11,269 nucleotides of DNA from Parietichytrium sp. I65-24A (taxonomy: Eukaryota > Sar > Bigyra > Thraustochytrida > Thraustochytriidae), in contig BLSF01000062.1 in assembly GCA_012862575.1 (NCBI GenBank), positions 250,001 to 261,269 on the forward strand, written 5' to 3'. Under the pieces are notes generated by a model. The model was not told the DNA's origin. It made no database searches and worked only from the letters and a program-made list of their open reading frames with translations. This document shows, piece after piece, positions 1 through 6,625 of this stretch. A program made the position numbers and the translations under genes. Numbering within the stretch: position 1 is the first letter of the stretch; the number at the start of each line of letters is the position of its first letter.

Positions 1-24
1 ACGTTGACGTTGACGTTGACGTTC
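1..24. repeat. Tandem ACGTTG hexamer, four units
   Basis: Three exact copies of ACGTTG are followed by a fourth ending in C. Read across the junctions, the array gives three overlapping TGACGT cores, the half-site bound by many bZIP factors (established for plants and animals). It lies about 125 bases upstream of the kinesin start codon and may extend left beyond the window. A regulatory role is inference. Confidence 0.6.
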
Positions 25-31
25 ACTTTCA

Positions 32-52
32 CCTCCACACTGGCAGTGGAGG
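32..52. repeat. Inverted repeat (7-bp arms) upstream of the kinesin
   Basis: CCTCCAC (32-38) is matched exactly by its reverse complement GTGGAGG (46-52) across a 7-base gap, and the centre also holds CACTG-G-CAGTG. It could be a dyad protein-binding site or an RNA hairpin if transcription starts further upstream. Function is unknown. Confidence 0.5.
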
Positions 53-149
53 CCGGCGCACGTCCGCGAGCGAAGGCGGTGCTTGATATAGAGCTAACCC
101 TGTGGGCAACGCAAAACGGAGGTTTGGAGCTGGGTGTCTTCGCTCCGAG

Positions 150-2645
150 ATGGACGAAGAGCCCGGCGGTCTGAATGAGGAGACCGTGCGCGTTTGCGTG
201 CGTTTCCGACCGGTAAATTCTCGCGAGAGACAGCACGCTCTCAGCCACAGGCAGCGGCAGCGGGCGGCCAAGGCTGCGGGCAAGTCTGGAGGTGGGTCCG
301 GCGAAGCTGGCGAAAGTGGGAATGGGAATGAGAACGGCAACGAGAGTGGGATTATTGGCAGCGGGAGTGAAAATGCGGAGCAGATGCCGTGGGAGTGGGA
401 CCGGCGGTCGGTGACGCCGTTGTTCCCGGCCACGCGAGGTGCTAGACAGCGCGCATCAGTTTACAATGGTGCGACTGGGAGCGCTGCTTCTAAGGAGCGC
501 GAGTCGGAGCGATTGGTGTTCCATTTCGACAGGGTGTTCGGGCTGGAGGAGTCCACGGAGATGCTCTACGACGAGATGATGCGAGACCTCGTCGTGTCCG
601 CCGTGCAGGGCAAACACTGCGCTGCGTTCGCGTTCGGCCAGACTAGCACCGGGAAGACGTACACCATGCAAGGGACCAGCGAGTTTCCTGGGGTAATACC
701 AAGGGCTGTGCACGACGTGTTTCGGTGCATCAATCAAGCGAGCGATCGGGAATTTCTTCTGCGGGTGTCGTACTTGGAAGTGTACAACGAAAGCATCAAC
801 GATCTCTTCGAGCCGTTGTCCACAAATTTGAAGGTTTTTGAGGACCCCAAGAGAGGGCCCATGGTGCAGGGCCTGGAGGAGAAGATAGTTGTGACGCCAG
901 AGCAGGTTTTCGCTCTCATTTCTGCCGGAGAAGCGCAGCGCCATATTGGTAGCACCGATTACAACAAGCAGAGTTCGCGGTCCCACACTTTGTTTCGACT
1001 TGTTATTGAGTCCAGACTCAAGGACGACCCTCGCGAGCAACAGGCTGGGAAGACCGCTCGCGAACGGCCGGCCCGAGTTGCCACTCTCAATCTTGTTGAT
1101 CTGGCTGGTAGCGAGTGCGCGCAAACTATGCAAGACAAGGTGAGAAGGCAAGAAGGGTCGCACATCAACAAGAGTTTGTTGACGCTGACGCAGATTATCT
1201 ACAAACTGTCGGAGCGCACGCAAAAGGGGGTGCAAGGATCGGTTCACTTGCCATACAGAGACTCAAAGCTGACTAGGATTCTTCAAAAGTCGTTGCACGA
1301 CAACGCTAGAATCTCCATCGTCTGCACGGCCACGCCGTGGGTCGGAGCGACGGAGGAGACCCTGAACACCCTTCGCTTTGCGTCCCGCGCCAAGAAGGTG
1401 CGCAGGGCCGTGCACGTGAATGAGGTGGAGGACGAAAGGGCTCTTCTCCTCAAATACAAGCAAGAGATTGCGATGCTACGGCGAAAGCTGGCGGAAGCTG
1501 AACAAAGAAGCGCGTCTCAGCTTCCTCTCGCGGTTCCACAGAGTTCAGAGGGAGTCGCGTCACGAGAGGATCTCTCGCTAACGGGAAGCACTGACCATCA
1601 AAGCGTGCCTTCATCGCCCCCGGCCCCACCATCGAATGGCGAAGACAGAGACGCAAAGCTTCGTGCACAAATTGATGAGGCGATTCGGAATCTGAATCGC
1701 GTCATTCTTAATAGCTCGATAAATGCAGACGGCTCGTCACAAGGGGCGTCGAAGTTCCGTAGCGATGCTGCTGACTCGACGGACAGTGACTCTTCTAACG
1801 AAGGTTCTGACGGCGACGACAAATTGAATCAGATACCGTCCACGATGCGGAGGCGCAGGGAAAGGTCAAGGACGTTGGAGCATCTTGATCACAGTACGCC
1901 TTTTTTCCGCAAACTCTCCACCGTCGATCACGAGCTCGACAAGTTTGACAGAACATTCTTGTCGCCGGGAGGGAGGAAAATGATCCGATCACTATCGTAC
2001 TCGGAGGTACTCTCGCCCCAGCCACCTGAATCGCCTGGAAAGCAACTTCCCCGCACAAGATCCATGGATAGGTCTGCCAAGGACATGCTCCTCCAGGAGG
2101 AATCATTTGTCGGAGACGCAGCGGACTCCCCATCGCCAAGGCGGGACTTGTTCGGATCTTCGTCGAAAGGCTTCAAGACAGGGAAAGTCGATGCCAAGGC
2201 AGCAAAGTCGCCGAGTTCTAACAGGGCGTCAATCACGGTGGAGCTGCAGTCAATCCGTGAACAGCTCTCTTTTCTTCTTAAGGAGGCTGCGGAGACGAGT
2301 GGGTCCGCGAACGGTAGAGATAAAAGGAGCGGCATGGAAGGCAGCGGCGCCACTGCCTTCGAGCCGAGTGATCCGACGCCCGCCAATATCCATGGAAGCT
2401 ACGTCAAGGGTTTAGAGCAGAGAATCGAAGAGCTGGAGAAGCAGGTGATGAAGTACGATTTGGAGCAAAATGTCAGCCGTGCCGACAGGTCGTTTCTGGA
2501 GACGCTCATCGCAGAGAAGGATAAAACAATCCAGGAATGGGGCGAGGTCATTCGTGACATTGAGGAGAAGCAGCAGACGCTCGAGGACGAGAATGAGAGG
2601 CTTCGTCTGCTCGTGGCCAAGTATGAGAGGCGACTTGCCGAATAG
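150..2645 (+). CDS. Kinesin-7 (CENP-E)-like motor protein, N-terminal motor
   Basis: An 831-residue microtubule motor that hydrolyses ATP. The start is the ATG at 150; an in-frame TGA lies at 84-86 and no other ATG falls between. Visible motor elements are the first strand VRVCVRFRP (13-21), P-loop GQTSTGKT (163-170), switch I NKQSSRSHT (272-280), switch II DLAGSE (317-322), INKSLLTL (339-346) and HLPYRDSKLTRIL (366-378). The end of the motor reads ETLNTLRFASRAKKV, followed by a helical neck (about 428-452). The wording of these blocks is closest to kinesin-7. About 70 extra residues, rich in Gly/Asn/Glu/Arg, sit between the first strand and FHFDRVFG (124-131). The tail (450-745) is Ser-rich and acidic with CDK-type sites SPGK (S628) and SPRR (S662). 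A coiled coil ends the protein (about 750-831). It is much shorter than animal CENP-E. The cargo and the exact mitotic role are not readable from sequence. Confidence 0.93.
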   Translation: MDEEPGGLNEETVRVCVRFRPVNSRERQHALSHRQRQRAAKAAGKSGGGSGEAGESGNGNENGNESGIIGSGSENAEQMPWEWDRRSVTPLFPATRGARQRASVYNGATGSAASKERESERLVFHFDRVFGLEESTEMLYDEMMRDLVVSAVQGKHCAAFAFGQTSTGKTYTMQGTSEFPGVIPRAVHDVFRCINQASDREFLLRVSYLEVYNESINDLFEPLSTNLKVFEDPKRGPMVQGLEEKIVVTPEQVFALISAGEAQRHIGSTDYNKQSSRSHTLFRLVIESRLKDDPREQQAGKTARERPARVATLNLVDLAGSECAQTMQDKVRRQEGSHINKSLLTLTQIIYKLSERTQKGVQGSVHLPYRDSKLTRILQKSLHDNARISIVCTATPWVGATEETLNTLRFASRAKKVRRAVHVNEVEDERALLLKYKQEIAMLRRKLAEAEQRSASQLPLAVPQSSEGVASREDLSLTGSTDHQSVPSSPPAPPSNGEDRDAKLRAQIDEAIRNLNRVILNSSINADGSSQGASKFRSDAADSTDSDSSNEGSDGDDKLNQIPSTMRRRRERSRTLEHLDHSTPFFRKLSTVDHELDKFDRTFLSPGGRKMIRSLSYSEVLSPQPPESPGKQLPRTRSMDRSAKDMLLQEESFVGDAADSPSPRRDLFGSSSKGFKTGKVDAKAAKSPSSNRASITVELQSIREQLSFLLKEAAETSGSANGRDKRSGMEGSGATAFEPSDPTPANIHGSYVKGLEQRIEELEKQVMKYDLEQNVSRADRSFLETLIAEKDKTIQEWGEVIRDIEEKQQTLEDENERLRLLVAKYERRLAE

Positions 2646-2844
2646 TTGAGCCAAAGTTGGTTGGCACTTGTTTCTTGCGGTTGGGCACGGTAGATTTCGT
2701 GTGATGGTGAGCTCCTAGACGTCAAGAAAGTAGTTGAGAGTTAGTTATGTTCCCTTTAGTATTCTATGTTACGTACACGTACAGCATCCTTCATCCATCC
2801 CAAGACCGTTCACTTTTAAAACAAAAACAAAAAAACATCAATCG
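2646..2844. other. Short convergent 3' region with A-rich tract
   Basis: Only 199 bases separate the kinesin stop from the stop of the opposing CDIN1-like gene, so both 3' UTRs must end or overlap here. An A-rich run (about 2816-2838, interrupted by C) is the only compositional feature. I see no canonical AATAAA on either strand. Confidence 0.5.
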
Positions 2845-3654
2845 TTACGAGCATAAAGCCAGCGTGGAAAACTGCTCGGGCACGCGATCCGCAAGAAGAA
2901 TTGCCGGGTCTGTGTTGAGCTCCTCCACGAATCCAAACCAGTAAATCACCATGCCCGGTCCAAATCGGTTCACGTAGCCTTCCAGCTGCGCCAGCTTGCT
3001 CCTGTGCGTGATTGTGTCTCCAAACATCGCCTTGCTGTCAATCCAATTCACCACTCGTGTGCTCCCGTCCGGTCCCACTACGCCCACTGGCACCGTCAGT
3101 CTCACATCCGGCGTTTTCGCCATGCCCAAGCTCCGCAGTTCATCTTCGCACTGAAAATGCACTCCCAAATGGCCCAATCTCCTGCACAGCACGTACTCAT
3201 ACTCCACGCCAGCGGACTCCCTCTCACGGTCCACGTACGGCGAGTAGCACGGGTCCACCTCCGCGCACACCTGCGCGTACCCCTCTCCTCCTTCCTTCTC
3301 CCCCCTTCCTCCTCCTGCGGTGTCCGCGGCGAGGAGCATGCGCGCCAAGAGGTACGGCGAGAAGCGCATGCGATCCGCCTCGCGCAGGACGTCGGCGCTG
3401 TTACGTGGCGTGCACGGTGTCCCCGCCGAGGACACCTGTGCGCGTACGCTCCGCGTATGCCGCTTGGCGCGCGCCTGCAGCTCCTGCGCGGCCGCGCTCG
3501 CGGCGACATCGAGGCTAGTAGTGGCCAGGAGATGCTTAGGCATGCCGTGGAGCAGATCCCGCCGGGACGGACCTGCGCTGAAACCCTGCGCGCTCTCCTG
3601 GCCAGAAACGCCGCGGAGGTACTCGCGCACGTGCGCGTATGCCGCCTCGCGCAT
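2845..3654 (-). CDS. CDIN1: CDIN1-like TPD-domain nuclease
   Basis: A 269-residue protein resembling CDAN1-interacting nuclease 1 (human C15orf41, about 280 residues), a predicted PD-(D/E)XK-type nuclease that binds codanin-1 in animals and is linked to congenital dyserythropoietic anaemia type I. The evidence is the C-terminal half: an acidic helix with E151 and E153, the name-giving TPD at 181-183, WIDSKAMFGD at 204-213 (the D-x-K active-site segment) and NRFGPGMVIYWFGF at 229-242. The N-terminal half is less conserved and helical. FSPYLLARMLL (98-108) fits the second helix-turn-helix-like region of the family. A Gly/Glu-rich insert (about 113-125) is lineage-specific. The ATG at 3654 gives near-family length; the frame upstream stays open to a stop at 3739-3741 without another ATG. 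Its role in an alga is unknown; DNA processing or histone supply is inference from the animal protein. Confidence 0.9.
   Translation of the reverse strand: MREAAYAHVREYLRGVSGQESAQGFSAGPSRRDLLHGMPKHLLATTSLDVAASAAAQELQARAKRHTRSVRAQVSSAGTPCTPRNSADVLREADRMRFSPYLLARMLLAADTAGGGRGEKEGGEGYAQVCAEVDPCYSPYVDRERESAGVEYEYVLCRRLGHLGVHFQCEDELRSLGMAKTPDVRLTVPVGVVGPDGSTRVVNWIDSKAMFGDTITHRSKLAQLEGYVNRFGPGMVIYWFGFVEELNTDPAILLADRVPEQFSTLALCS
3280..3316. repeat. 37-base homopyrimidine/homopurine tract inside the CDIN1-like gene
   Basis: The plus strand is uninterrupted C/T for 37 bases, so the coding strand is pure G/A with many GG and GGGGGG runs. It encodes the Gly/Glu/Lys low-complexity insert of the protein. 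Such mirror-like purine tracts can form triplex or two-layer G-quadruplex structures in vitro (general knowledge); formation here is inference. Confidence 0.7.
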
Positions 3655-3738
3655 ACTTTGGTGTCCTCGGGACAGCCGTTTTGGGCAGTGTCCGCGCCGT
3701 TTCGCGATTGATATTGTTAATTGTATATTGCGATACTG

Positions 3739-3754
3739 CTATATTGCTATATTG
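3739..3754. repeat. Direct duplication of CTATATTG
   Basis: Two perfect adjacent 8-base copies, followed by a partial third (CTG), sit about 85-100 bases upstream of the CDIN1-like start codon. On that gene's strand they read CAATATAG, an AT-rich motif where a core promoter could lie. No further evidence for function. Confidence 0.5.
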
Positions 3755-3871
3755 CTGCCAGTATAGTGGCGTACGAGCGTACGTTGATTAAGGGTGTGTT
3801 AGGTGAGTATGATAGTCGAGAGGTCCTCGACGGTTTCGTTTCCTGACTAACATTTGTATTTGACTGTGACG

Positions 3872-3925
3872 ATTGAAGTTTTGAAAATTTGAAATTTGAA
3901 CTTCGAAATTTGAAGTTTGAAAAAT
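3872..3925. repeat. TTTGAA-rich degenerate repeat
   Basis: The segment is built from variants of TTTGAA. GAAATTTGAA occurs at 3891-3900 and again at 3905-3914, and GAAGTTTTGAAAA near 3875 recurs as GAAGTTTGAAAAA near 3912. It looks like a decayed simple-sequence expansion in non-coding DNA. Confidence 0.6.
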
Positions 3926-4511
3926 CTCAAGTTCGAGACTGTTCATGAACAAAGAAGGGGTCTGTGAATCTGCTTGTGTGTGTTGTGTGATGGTAGATAG
4001 ATACCAAAATGGCAAATTGAAAAGTGAAACGCAATGTGGCAAAAGTGCTGGTGAATGAAGAGTCAATGAGATTTGAGAGAAAGCAGATTGTGCGTTGGAC
4101 GAGGTAGCTAAGCTGTGTGGAGCTTTCAACTAATTTGATTGTTTGAGGGTCGATGCGAGGACAACAAGTGAAGTGGAAGATTTGTCACAGGAGGATTGGA
4201 GAGAGCTTCTTATTTGGCGATGTTTGATGAGGGGATATGCACTCGAAAGCACGGAATCAGCAGTGCTGTCTCGAGATGGACTGTGCTTGGCCGATTGTTT
4301 CGGGGTCATTTGACGTCGCTGCACTCGACGATAGTGCGTCGTGGGACCGTCTCCATTTCGATTATGAACCGGGCATCGTTGCCGGTGTCTGCTCTCAGTG
4401 TGCCACGTTCACAGCCTGGTTCATAGTTAAGATACGTTTGATTAGGGAAGTGTCTTGCTTCTTTATGCAGGTCATAGGTTCGTCGCGGCCGGCAGCACAA
4501 GCATCAATTTT

Positions 4512-4880
4512 TCACTCCCTGACAATATGACTATCTTGCGGTTGCGGGGCACCCATTCCCCCATCCGCAGAGAGTTTATCGATGGTCTCATGATGCTGGA
4601 GCTCATCGAATGTCTTTACAGCAGTCTGTTGATCACCGAGATCGTACTCAATCTTTTCAGCTGTCGGCGTGCACATCGTCACGCAGCCTTTAAGAGCTTG
4701 CAACCCTCTCTCCACTTCCTGTTCGATGATCTTGGAGTCTTGCTTGAGTGAATCCTTGGCGTCCTGGACGTGGAGCGCTTCTTCCAATTTCTTCTCGGCG
4801 GTCGCTACCTTCTCGCTCACTTTCTCCCACACTGAGCCACTCTTCTGAGCTTCGTCCTCTTCAACGCATTCCCTCATCAT
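4512..4880 (-). CDS. Small helical protein, paralogue of the divergent neighbour
   Basis: A 122-residue, highly charged protein with no signal peptide or membrane segment. Two adjacent ATGs open the frame at 4880, and an upstream in-frame stop lies at 4929-4931. Residues 17-95 look mostly helical and amphipathic. VATAEKKL (25-32) and EVERGLQALKGCV (55-67) match VSSAEKTV and EMEEGFKAVKEAV in the divergent protein at 5547-6272, with spacing that differs by only about three residues, so I infer a shared origin. The C-terminal 20 residues are Gly/Pro/Gln-rich and probably disordered. I do not recognise a known family; the helix pattern is loosely like LEA or apolipoprotein-type proteins, which is not an assignment. 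Codon use and the cross-gene similarity argue that it is real despite its size. Confidence 0.72.
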   Translation of the reverse strand: MMRECVEEDEAQKSGSVWEKVSEKVATAEKKLEEALHVQDAKDSLKQDSKIIEQEVERGLQALKGCVTMCTPTAEKIEYDLGDQQTAVKTFDELQHHETIDKLSADGGMGAPQPQDSHIVRE

Positions 4881-5008
4881 ACTGCCTCTCTCGTTGGATA
4901 GTCTCCCTCCTCCACTTCCTCCACTTGATCAAACGCGTCAATCACACCTCTCTTAGTGACGATTAGCATTCAGCGTATTCGCAAAAGGTACTCGCGGACA
5001 CTTTACCA

Positions 5009-5042
5009 TACAATGAATGCAATGAATACAATGATACAATGG
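5009..5042. repeat. ACAATG/AATGAA short repeat cluster
   Basis: ACAATG occurs three times, with a related GCAATG between the first and second, at 6- to 9-base spacing and interleaved with AAT or AT. It lies about 130 bases upstream of the minus-strand gene's ATG. It may be a cluster of transcription-factor sites or a decayed microsatellite. Confidence 0.5.
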
Positions 5043-5161
5043 GCACTTTCCTCTCCAAATTCCACTGAAATCTGACAAAATGCTTCGTTGCTAGAGTAAA
5101 TAATAACCGCGCATAAGACCCGCTGCGTCAGCAACGCGAGTAACATTCCTCCTAGTCCTAC

Positions 5162-5169
5162 CCAATCAG
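5162..5169. promoter_or_regulatory. CCAAT box (NF-Y-type)
   Basis: CCAATCAG matches the core plus preferred flank of the NF-Y site known from animals and plants. It lies 282 bases from one start codon and 385 from the other. An 8-base match can arise by chance, so the call is tentative. Confidence 0.3.
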
Positions 5170-5348
5170 GTAAACATTGCGATAGAAAAGCTAACTACAG
5201 GCTTTCGCCTAATTCACTCATATCCTCGTGTACTATTGTTTGTATTATCTGAGGGTAGTCACCACGTAGCATACAGGTAGTGCGTATAGTTAGAAGTCGA
5301 AAGTATCTGCCTTTGCTATGCATTACGGTAGCTGAGTGAGCATTGGAG

Positions 5349-5445
5349 TAGTACTCGAGTAACAGAGATTGAAGAAAGAGAAGAAAGAGTGCGAGGACAC
5401 ATTTGACATTTGTGAAGTGTTGTGAAAGACAGTCCTCGAGTACTA
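5349..5445. repeat. 11-base perfect inverted repeat, arms 75 bases apart
   Basis: TAGTACTCGAG (5349-5359) is the exact reverse complement of CTCGAGTACTA (5435-5445). Each arm contains smaller palindromes (AGTACT, CTCGAG). The pair sits 100-200 bases upstream of the plus-strand gene, where paired factor-binding sites would be expected; a role is inferred. Confidence 0.55.
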
Positions 5446-5546
5446 GTACCGAAAGTAAAGAGTGTATGTGAAAGAGGTGGAACGAGAGGGAAGAGGCCGG
5501 AGACGCAAGGGGGAGAAAGCTGCAACGATAGTAACGATACGGGAAG

Positions 5547-6272
5547 ATGGGACCAGAAGCAGAGACGGAAGAGGCGCACGCGAGTGTCGAGAGTGAGTTG
5601 CAGGACGTCCGCGAGAGCCCAGCAGGAGAGAAGGCTGAGGACGGCAAAAGTTTGTTCATGGGGTACAAGAGCACGCTCCAGCAACAGAGATCGAGCGAGC
5701 AGGAGAGCGGGGACGTGGAGAAGCAGATTGGCGAGCAGTGGAAGTATCTCTCGAACGGCCTCGGCAAGGACATTGCGGATGGGATCATGGCCATTCGGGA
5801 GGCAGTGGGACTGAAGGACGCTGAGGATCTGGAGAAATGGAAGCAAGCATTTGTGGACAACGCCGTCGCAGCCAAGGAATTGCTCCAGCAGGGAGTCAGC
5901 AGCGCTGAAAAGACCGTCCGTAGCAACGTCGATTCGATGCACCTTCGCGAGAAGGAGCGCCAGGCTGCTTCAAAGGGATCCGAGTTTATGCACGAGATGG
6001 AGGAGGGATTTAAAGCCGTGAAAGAAGCAGTTGGTTTTAAGCCTTCCACTCTGGCATCAGAAAGAGCTCCCACAGCCCCGGAGGGCCAAGTCTCGGGCGA
6101 AGAAGGAGTAGCTAAAACGAGCACCGAAGTAGGAGCAGGAGTCAGCGAAGAGCAACAAGCTGATCTCGATTCTAAGGCAACGGGAAGCGACAAAGAGCTA
6201 GTGATTGAAGAGCTCCCAACTGAAGGCGAGAAAGACGCAAAGGACGGGAGCGACACTCAGCTCGACGCTTGA
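5547..6272 (+). CDS. Charged helical protein of unknown family with internal repeat
   Basis: A 241-residue acidic soluble protein. The ATG at 5547 has a strong context (A at -3, G at +4) and an in-frame TAA stands 15 bases upstream (5532-5534), so the start is secure. Residues 1-50 and 168-241 are polar and probably disordered; residues 55-165 are helical. The helical part holds an internal repeat: LGKDIADGIMAIREAVGLKD (72-91) resembles FMHEMEEGFKAVKEAVGFKP (147-166), sharing the GxxA[IV][RK]EAVG[LF]K pattern. Between them VSSAEKTV (117-124) and the second repeat are matched in the divergent 122-residue protein. There is no signal peptide or transmembrane segment. I recognise no named family. 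Lipid-surface or stress-type helical proteins are possible analogies only. A canonical poly(A) signal follows 76 bases after the stop. Confidence 0.85.
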   Translation: MGPEAETEEAHASVESELQDVRESPAGEKAEDGKSLFMGYKSTLQQQRSSEQESGDVEKQIGEQWKYLSNGLGKDIADGIMAIREAVGLKDAEDLEKWKQAFVDNAVAAKELLQQGVSSAEKTVRSNVDSMHLREKERQAASKGSEFMHEMEEGFKAVKEAVGFKPSTLASERAPTAPEGQVSGEEGVAKTSTEVGAGVSEEQQADLDSKATGSDKELVIEELPTEGEKDAKDGSDTQLDA

Positions 6273-6625
6273 ACCCGCCACCTAAGGGTTGGCTGTATTC
6301 AAAAGCAGGATATTGTATAAAAACTATGCTTGATCGAAAAGAGAACAAATAAAATGCATCTTCTTTGAGAGACTCTTTATCACAGTCAGTATAACCGTCA
6401 TCAGTGAGGGTGACCGAAGGCAAGCAGAGTCCATCTCCGCTGCAAGCGAATGACCCCAAATCTGCTGTCCTGAATGAAGCAACAAGATGTCCTTCTCTGC
6501 ATTCGCCGTCTAGCTGCCTGTGGCTGTTGGAGCTCCTCCTCCGTGAGAGCCTGTCTAGCGGCTCTGGACGCCAACGTCTCTCCGATCAAAAATACGTTCG
6601 ACGAAATGTGTCTTCGCTAGCCCCT
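6273..6625. other. Convergent 3' region
   Basis: This 353-base region lies between two stop codons that face each other. It holds the poly(A) signal for the plus-strand gene. Nothing gene-like was found; open frames here are extensions of antisense frames through the WD40-like gene. No AATAAA is visible for the minus-strand gene. Confidence 0.6.
6348..6353 (+). terminator. Poly(A) signal AATAAA
   Basis: A canonical AATAAA hexamer stands 76 bases downstream of the stop codon at 6272, at the expected place for 3' end formation of the 241-residue protein's mRNA. Cleavage would be expected 10-30 bases further on. Confidence 0.6.

Larger units (their letters stand above)
3655..4511. other. Intergenic region with no confident gene
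   Basis: This stretch lies between the start of the CDIN1-like gene and the stop of the 122-residue gene. It should contain the CDIN1 promoter on its left side and a 3' UTR on its right. Visible items are a CTATATTG direct duplication (3739-3754), a GTCGAG/CTCGAC dyad with a 5-base loop (3815-3831) and a TTTGAA-rich repeat (3872-3925). Short open frames exist on the plus strand at about 4134-4530, but they are broken by stops and frame changes. I found no tRNA-like structure. Confidence 0.6.
4881..5546. promoter_or_regulatory. Shared divergent promoter region of the paralogue pair
   Basis: This 666-base gap separates the two start codons and must hold the promoters and 5' UTRs of both genes. 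Items visible in it are an ACAATG/AATGAA repeat cluster (5009-5042), a CCAATCAG box (5162-5169), an 11-base inverted repeat (5349-5359 with 5435-5445) and a purine-rich stretch on the plus strand (about 5363-5520) leading to the plus-strand gene. No clear TATAAA box was seen for either direction. Coordinated expression is inference. Confidence 0.6.

Noticed and set aside
102-149. Kinesin start at GTG 102
   Set aside because: Eukaryotic nuclear genes rarely start at GTG; the ATG at 150 directly precedes the acidic lead-in to the motor, so 150 was chosen.
456-1247. 263-codon minus-strand ORF inside the kinesin
   Set aside because: It lies wholly opposite the kinesin motor domain and contains no recognisable motif.
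3004-3711. Overlapping plus-strand ORFs opposite the CDIN1-like gene
   Set aside because: The minus-strand frame has clear family motifs; these are shadows rich in Arg, Ser and Pro.
3895-3914. Heat-shock element in the TTTGAA repeat
   Set aside because: GAA and TTC blocks are present, but the spacing does not follow alternating 5-base nGAAn units; better explained by the simple repeat.
3655-4511. tRNA or other structured RNA gene
   Set aside because: No GGTTCRANYCC-type T-arm with matching acceptor stem was found by eye in the gene-free stretch.
5195-6256. 353-codon minus-strand ORF opposite the 241-residue gene
   Set aside because: It is the antisense shadow of a convincing plus-strand gene; its sequence is Ser/Leu-rich low complexity, as expected from the complement of Glu/Ala/Lys codons.
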